From contig NZ_CP073117.1 of assembly GCF_024205745.1 (NCBI RefSeq), positions 124,001 to 188,000 on the forward strand: DNA of 64,000 nucleotides. Direction: 5' to 3'. The notes under the pieces are model-generated. The model made no database searches. It was not told where the DNA came from and was given only the letters and a program-made list of their open reading frames with translations. Below, one piece after another: positions 17,185 to 25,249 of the stretch (positions within the stretch are counted from its first letter, which is position 1; each line of letters opens with the position of its first letter). Source of the stretch: Neisseria subflava (GTDB lineage: Bacteria > Pseudomonadota > Gammaproteobacteria > Burkholderiales > Neisseriaceae). The position numbers and the translations under genes were made by a program.

Positions 17185-19046
17185 ATGCGTTACAAACCCC
17201 TCATTCTCGCCCTGTTGCTCAGTTTCTCCCTGCCAACCTATGCTGCCAAAGACGCGCCGAAAGAAAAAGCGGCCGCCGTCAAAAAAGCTGCGCCCGTAAA
17301 AAAAGAGAAAGAAGCCGCTAAGGCAGATGTAAAAAAAGAAACCTCAAAAAAACAAGCGGTAAAAAATAAAGAGGAAGACAAAAAAGCGGTTAAAGCCAAA
17401 GCTTCCAAAGAGAAGGAACCCTCCGACAAAAACGAACGCGCTTCAGCCAAAAGCAAAACGGCTAAAGCCGCCGAAGCAGCTGCCGACAATAAAAAGGTCA
17501 ACCGCAAAGCCGAAGAGCCTAAAGAAACGGCAAAAGACAAAAAAGCCGCAGCCGCAAAATCCGGTAAAGCCAAAGAACCCGTAAAAAAAGCAGACAAGAA
17601 GGAAACTAAAGAGCCTGCTAAAAAAGCGGCCGAGGATAAAAAAGACGGCAAAAAAACCAAAGAGCCCGTAAAAAAAGCAGTCGAAGACAAAAAGGCCGAC
17701 GCTAAAGAAGCCAAAGAGACTGCGAACAAAGCTGTTGAAGACAAAAAAGACGCTAAAAAAGACACAAAAGCCAAAGAGCAAAACAAAAAAGCCGAGCCTA
17801 AAGTTGAGCCTAAAGCCGCTTCTTCAGCCGACAACGATTTCAAAGCAGCCGTAACTGCCGCCGCCAACGATATGGAAACCAAAAAATCCTTTGCTAAACG
17901 CAACGAGGGTTTCATTATCCATGTCAATGCCACGCTCAAACAGCTGCAACAAACACGCAACAACCTCTCCGGCATCAACCGCAAACAACGCGACGCATGG
18001 GAAAAATTCCAAAAACTCAATGCCGATGCCAACCAGTTGAAAGCCGAAGTTTCCAACACACGCGCCCAAATTTCGCGTTTTGTTTCCGGCAACTATAAAA
18101 ACAGCCAGCCCAACGCGGTTGCCCTCTTCCTAAAAAACGCCGATGCCGGTCAAAAAACCCGCTTCCTGCGTTACACGCGTTATATCAACAACGCCAACGA
18201 CCAAGTTATGAGAGACTTGGAAAAACAACAGAAAGAGCTGGCAGCGCAAGAGCAAAAAATCAACAATGAATTGGCTTACCTGAAAAAACTGCAAGCCAAT
18301 ATCCAAGCTTCATTGCGCCAACAAGGCGTAACCAATACCGCCGAACAAGCCGAAAGCCGCCGTCAAAACGCGCAAATGGCCAAAGAAGCGCAAAAGAAAA
18401 TCAACCACAGAGAAAACGAGCAGCGCCTCAACAATCTCTTGAAAGATTTGGAAAAACGCAAAGCCGAGCAACGCAAAGCCGAAGCCGAAGCGCGTAAAAA
18501 AGCCGCCGAAGCCCGTTTGGCCGCCGCTGAAAAAGCCCGCAAAGAGCAGGCTGCCGCCCAACAAAAAGCCGAAGCCGAACGCGCCGCCATGTCCACACTG
18601 ACTGACGAAGACATGAAACTGCAAGCCCCAACACCCAAGGCTTTACCGTCAGCAACGCCAACAGCTTCAGCCGTATGCAAGGCCGTCTGAAAAAACCGGT
18701 TAACGGCACATTGGCAGGCCTGTTTGGTCAAGACCGCGGCGATGGCGAAGTTTGGAAAGGCGTGTTCTACAATACTGTTCCTGCTCCGGTCAGCAGTATT
18801 GCCTCAGGCACGGTTACTTTTGCCGGCGAACTTGAAGGCTACGGCAAAGTAGTCGTTCTCGACCACGGCGACGGCTATGTCAGCATTTACTCCGGTCTGA
18901 ACGAAATCGACACCGCCCAAAACTACGCCGTCAATGCCGGCAGCAAGATTGGCACCAGCGGCACTTTGCCGTCGGGCGAAACCGGCCTTTACCTTGAAGT
19001 CCGCTACAACGGACAAGTCATGAATCCGCTTTCCTGGATTAACTGA
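17185..19046 (+). pseudogene. envC: EnvC-like murein hydrolase activator (M23/LytM), interrupted by a frameshift before the LytM domain
   Basis: Part 1 (17185-18690): signal peptide MRYKPLILALLLSFSLPTYA, a Lys/Ala/Glu-rich low-complexity stretch of about 190 residues, then a long coiled coil (DAWEKFQKLNADANQLKAEV and onwards) typical of EnvC. Part 2 (to 19046) is in another frame and holds the LytM/M23 domain: LKKPVNGTLAGLFGQDRGDG, SSIASGTVTFAGELEGYGKV, VLDHGDGYVSIYSGL, ending NPLSWIN. One extra base near 18637-18640 (CCCAAGG) would join them as PTPKGFTVSNANSFSRMQGR. EnvC activates amidases at the division septum. Loss of the LytM domain would abolish that. Directly upstream of ctpA. Confidence 0.85.
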
Positions 19047-19049
19047 TGT

Positions 19050-19091
19050 TTCAGACGGCCTGAGTGAATTTTCCCCTTCAGGCCGTCTGAA
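19050..19091. terminator. DUS-pair hairpin after envC
   Basis: TTCAGACGGCCTGA and TCAGGCCGTCTGAA flank a 14-nt loop between envC and ctpA. The rest of the 215-bp gap is AT-rich leader for ctpA. Confidence 0.7.
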
Positions 19092-19261
19092 TTTTCATCA
19101 TAAACTACAATAAAACACGATTTTCACGCCTGTTCAGCACATTAAACAACAAACTTTTACCTTAAACTTATTGTTCCAAGCGTTTAAATCACATAAAGTC
19201 AACGGGTTCAGAGAAAACAAAAATCACTTTGCTTACCGTACACAAAAAGAAAGTCAAACGA

Positions 19262-20734
19262 ATGTCAACAAAATCCACTTTGAAAAAAGTTGCAATCTAC
19301 ACTCTCGGCGCGTTTAGCGGCATCGCCCTCAGTCTGAGTGTACAAAGTTTTGCCGCCGAAAAAGACAAAAAAGACAACGAGGCCCTGCCCGTGCAAACCA
19401 TCCGCACCATGGCAGAAGTGTACGGCCAAATCAAAGCCAACTATTACCAAGACAAACCCGATGCCGAGCTCTTTGAAGGCGCAATGAAAGGCATGGTGTC
19501 CGATCTCGATCCGCATTCCGAGTATATGGACAAAAAAGGCTATGCCGAAATGAAAGAGTCCACCAGCGGCGAATTCGGCGGCTTGGGCATGGAAATCGGA
19601 CAAGAAGACGGCTTTGTCAAAGTCGTTGCCCCGATTGAAGACACTCCGGCAGAACGCGCCGGCGTGAAAAGCGGCGACTTTATCGTCAAAATCGACAATA
19701 CCTCTACGCGTGGTCTGACCGTCAGCGAAGCCGTCAAAAAAATGCGCGGCAAACCGGGTACCAAAATCACCCTGACGCTTTCACGCAAAAATGCCGACAA
19801 ACCCATCGTCGTCAACCTGACCCGCGCCATCATCAAAGTCAAAAGTGTGCGCCATCACCTGCTTGAAAAAGACTACGGCTACATCCGCGTCTCCCAATTC
19901 CAAGAGCGCACCGTTGCCGCGCTAAACGAAGCCGCACAAGCCCTTGTCAAAGAAAACAAAGGCCCGCTCAAAGGCATCATCCTCGACTTGCGCGACGACC
20001 CGGGCGGCCTGCTCAACGGCGCAGTCGGCGTATCCGCAGCCTTCCTGCAGCCTGACGTAACCGTTGTCAGCACCAAAGGCCGCAACAAAAAAGAAGGCAT
20101 GGTACTCAAAGCAACTGCCGAAGACTACATCACCACCAGCGGCAAAGACCCGTTGGCCGGATTGCCTGCCGAGCTGAAAACCATTCCTATGACCGTCCTG
20201 ATTAACGCAGGCTCGGCCTCAGCTTCCGAAATCGTTGCCGGCGCATTGCAAGACCACAAACGCGCCGTCGTCGTCGGCACACAAAGTTTCGGCAAGGGCT
20301 CCGTGCAAACCCTGATTCCGCTTTCCGGCGGCAGCGCAGTCAAACTGACCACCGCCCTTTACTACACGCCAAACGACCGCTCGATTCAGGCGCAAGGCAT
20401 TGTTCCTGACGTTGAAGTCAAAGACAAAGACCGCGCCTTTGAAAGCCGCGAAGCCGATTTGGTCGGCCATATCGGCAATCCGTTGGGCGGCCAAGACGTC
20501 AACAGCAGCACTGAAACGCCTGCCAACGCCGAAACCAAAGCCGATAAAGACAAGTCTAAAAAAGACAAAGACGAAGACATCTCCAGCCGCCGCATTCCAA
20601 ATCCGGCCAAAGACGATCAGCTCCGCAAAGCCTTGGAATTGGTGAAAAATCCAGCCGAATGGCAAAAATCTTTAGGTTTGGCAGCGAAAAAACCTGCACC
20701 GAAAAAAGATGCTGATAAAGACAGCAAAAAATAA
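19262..20734 (+). CDS. ctpA: C-terminal processing serine peptidase, S41 family
   Basis: 490 residues from the ATG at 19262 (MSTKSTLKKVAIYTLGAFSG); a TTG at 19229 is an alternative. A signal/anchor segment is followed by the S41 cap, a PDZ domain (GLGMEIGQEDGFVKVVAP to GTKITLTLSR) and the peptidase domain. Catalytic residues are visible as the serine in NAGSASASEIVAGAL and the lysine in TQSFGKGSVQT. Substrates are periplasmic proteins with exposed C-termini. The C-terminus is Lys/Asp-rich low complexity. EnvC and Ctp genes are often neighbours, as here. Confidence 0.95.
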   Translation: MSTKSTLKKVAIYTLGAFSGIALSLSVQSFAAEKDKKDNEALPVQTIRTMAEVYGQIKANYYQDKPDAELFEGAMKGMVSDLDPHSEYMDKKGYAEMKESTSGEFGGLGMEIGQEDGFVKVVAPIEDTPAERAGVKSGDFIVKIDNTSTRGLTVSEAVKKMRGKPGTKITLTLSRKNADKPIVVNLTRAIIKVKSVRHHLLEKDYGYIRVSQFQERTVAALNEAAQALVKENKGPLKGIILDLRDDPGGLLNGAVGVSAAFLQPDVTVVSTKGRNKKEGMVLKATAEDYITTSGKDPLAGLPAELKTIPMTVLINAGSASASEIVAGALQDHKRAVVVGTQSFGKGSVQTLIPLSGGSAVKLTTALYYTPNDRSIQAQGIVPDVEVKDKDRAFESREADLVGHIGNPLGGQDVNSSTETPANAETKADKDKSKKDKDEDISSRRIPNPAKDDQLRKALELVKNPAEWQKSLGLAAKKPAPKKDADKDSKK

Positions 20735-20751
20735 ATCTGTTATTTCTCAAT

Positions 20752-20799
20752 AAAAAAGGTCGTCTGAAAACGATATGATTGTTTTCAGACGACTTTTTT
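20752..20799. terminator. Hairpin of N. mucosa-dialect DUS, left border of the restriction cluster
   Basis: AGGTCGTCTGAA (20757-20768) pairs with TTCAGACGACTT (20784-20795), followed by a T run. It sits between the converging ctpA and Z1 genes. The dialect differs from the AG-DUS used almost everywhere else here, and matches the hairpin at 25178-25218. Confidence 0.85.
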
Positions 20800-20803
20800 T
20801 ATG

Positions 20804-22693
20804 TTATTTCACCCCCCAATACACCAGTCCCTTATATGGCAACTTAATATTAGGCAACCAAAAATTTTCGCCCTGCCAACCTTTATCTTTATTTCCTACT
20901 ACTTGATAAAGTGTAAGGAATAAATCATTGGGATATTTTTCTCCTAATTTACGGTCGTCTTCCGAAAGCATTGTGCCAGTTGCACGAGAAAGTTTACGTC
21001 CGGTTTTGATCAAAACATAGGTTTTAAAACTAGGACGTTGTGCCTTTAATGCTTCTACACCAGCAATAAATTTTTCCTTATTCCAGTCATCTGGAACATA
21101 ATGACCCAATTTATCTAGAACCAAGAATAAATCCTCTATATCTATTTGATATAAATCAGATTCAATTTTATCTTTCAAAATAGAAGGCAAAATTTTGTTA
21201 ATCTCCGACAAATTATCCTCGTTTGGGTGAAGTGGAAAATAATTCACACCACCCACAATTTGATTGATACTATCGAATTTCAATACATTTTTTCGAGTCG
21301 GATTGATATTTTTCGGATAAATAACCTGAATATTGCCGTCTGAATTTTTTGCCTGCTCAATAATCAGATTATTTGCTTGATTGAGTTGTACAAAGAAGTA
21401 ATAAACATCAAACGGAATATAAAGCCGTAATAATGATTTATCACGGTCATATCCAAAAATACGCGAATGTTGCCAGAAAGTATCTGCATTCGGTTTTTTG
21501 GCAGTGCGACTATAATAAACCGTTTGTAGTTTCGGAATAGTTAAGCCTCGTCCAATCACATTCCCACCAATAATAATATTAAAGCCTCTTTCCAAATCAA
21601 AATCTGATTCTGTCTGCGAGTTGACGACGAGAGTATAAATTTGCTTATTTTCTAAAAGTTCTGTTAGTTTTTCATAAATTTCCTCAAAATGATGAATATC
21701 AGGCTTAGTCTTTTGCAAATCCAAATAATCTTCTTTAAAGCTGTCTGCAAAATTCTCCCCACTATTAATCGTTTGTACCAAATCATTCAAAAAGGCTTGG
21801 ATTTTTTGAGAAAAGGCTTGATGATCTTGGATTTTATAACTTGGATGTAAAGCAAAATTACAATTGGTTTTACCGCATAAAGCAAACTCTGCACAAGTAA
21901 GCAGAAAACTATGCAATGCCTGTTTTACTCCTTCGGTAATTTCACCACTAGCATCTTTCATATCGTCCAATTCACTGTCAATAAAGCGAACGATATAGCT
22001 TGGAGGATCAGAGAAGACAAAGTTACCACCGATGTATTTTTCACCAGCTTCAAAGAAATGGATAAATTCAGGTTGCCAATCAGATTCTTCATGTTGCAAT
22101 AAAAGCGATTGAGGTGTGGCGGTCAACTGAATAAATAGGCTTTGACAACAGGAATTCTTAATGTCATTTAGCAGTTTATTGATAGTACTGGCATCTTTAT
22201 CCGGCTTATCAGTATTAGTATTTAGACTGGCCGCATCGGCTTCATCATCCACAATAACCAAAGGATAGCCTTTCAGACTACTTTGGCTGGCAAACAAATT
22301 ACGCCAACGTTTCAATACACGGGCATTCTTTTTAATCACGACCAAGATGGGATTATTTGCCTTCATTACCTGCATAAAACTTCGGTCATCATTTTCAGAC
22401 AATACAATAAAATTTTTCAGATTAGCTTCGGCACGCTTGACTGTTTGTTCCTGTAAATCTACGCTGTCAGTAGTAAGATACAAAAAAACTTTGTGGTCAC
22501 CATCATCAGCCAGCGCACTTAATATACCCAAAACCTGTGCCGTTTTGCCACTTTGAACATTGCCTAGCAATAAAACGTTTTGAGCGATTTTCGGCTCGGT
22601 TTGTGATAATTTCTCCATAAAACCATTAACAGTATTTTCAACAGAATCAGCTAATTCGGGAGGGGTTAATTGATTCAAGTAGGTTTGCAACAT
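20804..22693 (-). CDS. Z1-domain ATPase of a restriction-modification cluster
   Basis: 629 residues. A Walker A motif (LLGNVQSGKTAQVLGIL, about residue 43 on) and a Walker B/DExx-like motif (VIVDDEADAAS) indicate a P-loop ATPase of helicase type; the central segment IGGNVIGRGLTIPKLQTVYY followed by FWQHSRIFGYDR is the Z1 domain signature. Z1 proteins accompany C5 methyltransferase and PLD-type nuclease genes in restriction systems and probably power DNA translocation or loading. Its start directly follows the nuclease stop (22693/22694). AT-rich compared with flanks. A core DUS (GCCGTCTGAA) occurs inside near 21338. Confidence 0.85.
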   Translation of the reverse strand: MLQTYLNQLTPPELADSVENTVNGFMEKLSQTEPKIAQNVLLLGNVQSGKTAQVLGILSALADDGDHKVFLYLTTDSVDLQEQTVKRAEANLKNFIVLSENDDRSFMQVMKANNPILVVIKKNARVLKRWRNLFASQSSLKGYPLVIVDDEADAASLNTNTDKPDKDASTINKLLNDIKNSCCQSLFIQLTATPQSLLLQHEESDWQPEFIHFFEAGEKYIGGNFVFSDPPSYIVRFIDSELDDMKDASGEITEGVKQALHSFLLTCAEFALCGKTNCNFALHPSYKIQDHQAFSQKIQAFLNDLVQTINSGENFADSFKEDYLDLQKTKPDIHHFEEIYEKLTELLENKQIYTLVVNSQTESDFDLERGFNIIIGGNVIGRGLTIPKLQTVYYSRTAKKPNADTFWQHSRIFGYDRDKSLLRLYIPFDVYYFFVQLNQANNLIIEQAKNSDGNIQVIYPKNINPTRKNVLKFDSINQIVGGVNYFPLHPNEDNLSEINKILPSILKDKIESDLYQIDIEDLFLVLDKLGHYVPDDWNKEKFIAGVEALKAQRPSFKTYVLIKTGRKLSRATGTMLSEDDRKLGEKYPNDLFLTLYQVVGNKDKGWQGENFWLPNIKLPYKGLVYWGVK

Positions 22694-23734
22694 TTAGTTT
22701 TTCCCCTTAAATGAGAGTAGCCAAACATCAGGATTGTCGGTTGAACGAAACTCAAAATGATCGTTACCGTATTTATGCAGAGTCTCTTCTGTGACAGGTT
22801 CCCCCGTTCTTAAACAATCAGCCGCCTCTAAACGTCCTTTAACCCATTTACCAAATATGGTTTGATCACCTTTTGAACTGAAATTTTTACCATTTTGTCC
22901 TGTGGTATTACATTCAAATTTCCAGCCATCATCCGTGATGACGGTAAACTCTTTTTGTTTTGGGTATCCTTCTGTACCTAAAAATTTTGTTGATACAATC
23001 AACTCTGCTTCATACCATGGCCTAGGTAAATAAAATCCACGTTTATTTTTACGGCCTTTGGCAAAAAATCGGTTTAAACTGCTTTCTGGGAAGGTTTTAA
23101 CTGGTAAATCAAAGTGATAAGTCGATATTTGTGAAAAAAGCTGCTCAAGCATAGAATCATTCACTTTTTCGACTCCCAGACAATTCTCTAAATGAACATT
23201 ATGTTCTTTAAAATCAGTTGGTTTTGCTACTTGACTAATAGTCACACCCAATTGCTGGATAACCTGATCTATATTTTTATGTAATTTAGATGCCGTCTGA
23301 ACATCATTCAAATGAACCATCGTTTCATAGGTGCGCTCAGTATTATCCCAAAAGCAAGTAAGATTAGCAGAACCAATCAATCCATGAGTTTCATTCTGAT
23401 TCTTAAACGAATACATTTTTCCATGAAATTTCACACGTGGAGAAACATATACTGCCCCACGTTGCTTATCTTGCAAAAAATAATTTAATTCACAAAGACT
23501 GTTGTATTGAGGACGACTAAACCCTTCTAAATAATGCATACCAACTAATAATTTTATTTTCTGGTTATGTTCGCTATCTTCTAAAATTTTATGTAACTCT
23601 TTGACTGCATCATTAGAAACATAGCCTGTTGCCATTAAAATTTCATTGGCAGACATAAATAAATCCATCCAAACTTTATTTAATGGCTTATCTGTAATTC
23701 GTGCATTAGCAATATTAGAAAAAACAGTATTCAT
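22694..23734 (-). CDS. PLD-type restriction endonuclease (NgoFVII-like)
   Basis: 346 residues. A phospholipase D catalytic motif is seen as [13 protein letters not shown] followed by [11 protein letters not shown] (His-x-Lys, then Gly-Ser-x-Asn), the active site used by metal-independent nucleases such as BfiI and the RE_NgoFVII family. The C-terminal half ([33 protein letters not shown]) would be the DNA-recognition domain. It overlaps the methyltransferase stop by 4 bp, so the two are coupled. NgoFVII cuts GCSGC; whether this enzyme shares that specificity is not known. Contains one AT-dialect DUS at 23290-23301. Confidence 0.87.
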   Translation of the reverse strand: MNTVFSNIANARITDKPLNKVWMDLFMSANEILMATGYVSNDAVKELHKILEDSEHNQKIKLLVGMHYLEGFSRPQYNSLCELNYFLQDKQRGAVYVSPRVKFHGKMYSFKNQNETHGLIGSANLTCFWDNTERTYETMVHLNDVQTASKLHKNIDQVIQQLGVTISQVAKPTDFKEHNVHLENCLGVEKVNDSMLEQLFSQISTYHFDLPVKTFPESSLNRFFAKGRKNKRGFYLPRPWYEAELIVSTKFLGTEGYPKQKEFTVITDDGWKFECNTTGQNGKNFSSKGDQTIFGKWVKGRLEAADCLRTGEPVTEETLHKYGNDHFEFRSTDNPDVWLLSFKGKN

Positions 23735-24855
23735 CGTTTTCCCCCTCGAATTTTGCTTAGTCGGTCATGAAATAAAACGTCCTTCTCTGCTTTCAACTTC
23801 TTATGCAAATCTACTTTTTTATAGTTACCTGAAAAAATTGGTAAGAGGGTTCTTGCCAATTCAACCACGCCTTGAGGTGGTACCGCATTGCCAATTTGAC
23901 GACGAACTTCTGTCGTTGAGCCAACAAACTCAAAGTCATCAGGAAAGCTTTGTAATCTTGCACGTTCACGATTGGTAAAGGCTCGGGGTTCAGGAAAATG
24001 ATAGCCCCAAGTACCACCGCCACCCGCAGCAATAATCGTTGTAGAAGGTCTATTACGGTGCATTCGGCGATAAACAAGGCTTAACATACTTTTTACATAT
24101 AAAGGATGTTCTTTAGGAATATCACTATAGTTTCCTCCCTCTGGGATTAGTTCTAAACGTTTACGGGTTTGCTCACTAATTTTCAACAATTCATTATTAC
24201 TGGCATTCTTGGGAATATTAGATATCGCTTGACCAGCAGTTACATATGGTTTTAATCCATTTTCGCCAGTTTCATTGTGTGTCGGTTCTGGATGATGAAA
24301 ATCAAATCCTGTATCCAAACGTACACCAACAATCAACACACGCTCACGAAATTGAGGTACACCAAATTCTGCAAAGTTATATAGCTTTGCCTGAACGTAA
24401 TAACCGCAATTCTCAAAGTCAGTAATAATTTGCTGAATGGCTTTTTTCTTGTTGGCAGTCAACAAACCTTTTACGTTCTCAGCAACAAAGACTTTTGGTT
24501 TTTTTACATTTACAAAACGTAAAAAGCTTTTATAAAGATTGCCACGCTCACCCTCTAGGCCCGGCTGTTTCCAAATCATAGAAAAATCTTGGCAAGGGAA
24601 TCCGCCTAAAATGATGTCGCAATCGGGAATAGTTGGATCGTTAGGATCTATTTGTTCAATATCGCCTTCTACGATGACATCGCCAATATTTTTACGGAAA
24701 CTTTCGCAAGCCCAATGGGAAAAATCGTTCGCCCAAACAGTTTCGTAACCAGCTTGGTGAAAACCTAAATCTAAACCTCCACATCCTGAAAATAGAGATA
24801 GAATTCTGGGTTTCTTGTCAGATGAATTAAACTTTGAGATTTTTTTAGATGACAT
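23731..24855 (-). CDS. DNA (cytosine-5-)-methyltransferase
   Basis: 374 residues with the C5-methyltransferase motifs in order: motif [18 protein letters not shown], motif IV with catalytic cysteine [10 protein letters not shown], motif [10 protein letters not shown], motif [15 protein letters not shown], and C-terminal motif [13 protein letters not shown]-like sequence ([17 protein letters not shown]). The region between VIII and IX is the target-recognition domain. Start at 24855 has AGGAG nine bases upstream. It protects the host from the downstream nuclease. Upstream lies a 22-unit AAGGC tract, and a short leader frame ends 8 bases inside this gene. Low GC suggests transfer. Confidence 0.95.
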   Translation of the reverse strand: MSSKKISKFNSSDKKPRILSLFSGCGGLDLGFHQAGYETVWANDFSHWACESFRKNIGDVIVEGDIEQIDPNDPTIPDCDIILGGFPCQDFSMIWKQPGLEGERGNLYKSFLRFVNVKKPKVFVAENVKGLLTANKKKAIQQIITDFENCGYYVQAKLYNFAEFGVPQFRERVLIVGVRLDTGFDFHHPEPTHNETGENGLKPYVTAGQAISNIPKNASNNELLKISEQTRKRLELIPEGGNYSDIPKEHPLYVKSMLSLVYRRMHRNRPSTTIIAAGGGGTWGYHFPEPRAFTNRERARLQSFPDDFEFVGSTTEVRRQIGNAVPPQGVVELARTLLPIFSGNYKKVDLHKKLKAEKDVLFHDRLSKIRGGKR

Positions 24856-24916
24856 AGGATTTCACTCCTATGTATAGATTTGATAAAAACCCTTGAAGGG
24901 ATTTTAATAGAGAACT

Positions 24917-25033
24917 AGGCAAGGCAAGGCAAGGCAAGGCAAGGCAAGGCAAGGCAAGGCAAGGCAAGGCAAGGCAAGGCAAGGCAAGGCAAGGCAAGGC
25001 AAGGCAAGGCAAGGCAAGGCAAGGCAAGGCAAG
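24917..25033. repeat. Pentanucleotide microsatellite (AAGGC)22
   Basis: Twenty-two perfect AAGGC units occupy 24921-25030, with a partial unit on each side. The tract lies about 60 bp upstream of the methyltransferase start, inside its predicted leader. Reading the minus strand gives Leu-Ala-Leu-Pro-Cys repeats in every frame with no stop. Perfect tracts of this length are unstable by slipped-strand mispairing and are the usual hallmark of phase variation in Neisseria. Confidence 0.98.
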
Positions 25034-25138
25034 CTTACCATCGTTTTTTTGAAATAAAATCATTTTTCTAAAACTTCCATGTAAATTTTTCCTATTATGC
25101 CGCAAAAAAACAGCAAATGCCGCTGCATTAAACCAGTT

Positions 25139-25179
25139 ATGAATACTTGAAATTATAAATAAAGTATTCATAATCCCAA
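25139..25179 (-). promoter_or_regulatory. Predicted promoter with operator-like dyad for the restriction operon
   Basis: On the minus strand a TATAAT box (25157-25152) is preceded after 16 bp by TTGGGA (25179-25174). The -10 box sits in the spacer of a perfect 10-bp inverted repeat, ATGAATACTT (25139-25148) and AAGTATTCAT (25162-25171). Together these could be a controlled promoter. Sequence inference only. Confidence 0.5.
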
Positions 25180-25218
25180 GGTCGTCTGAAAACGATATCA
25201 GTTTTCAGACGACCTTTT
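25178..25218. repeat. Hairpin of N. mucosa-dialect DUS, right border of the restriction cluster
   Basis: AGGTCGTCTGAA (25179-25190) and TTCAGACGACCT (25204-25215). It lies between the divergent restriction operon and radA, so it is not a normal 3' terminator. It shares the stretch AAGGTCGTCTGAAAACGATA with the left border at 20756. Confidence 0.88.
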
Positions 25219-25249
25219 CACACATCAAATATTCCACAGGGAAAACATC

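Noticed and set aside
17238-18092. A 284-codon antisense frame in envC
   Set aside because: It mirrors the Lys/Ala-rich codons as a Ser/Ala/Phe-rich chain with no family features.
24921-25030. CRISPR array
   Set aside because: The units are 5 bp with no spacers; it is a microsatellite.
24845-25171. A 108-residue open frame made largely of LALPC repeats as a structural protein
   Set aside because: It is the AAGGC tract read through in one of three open frames; its first ATG overlaps the predicted promoter. I treat it as a leader, not a protein gene.
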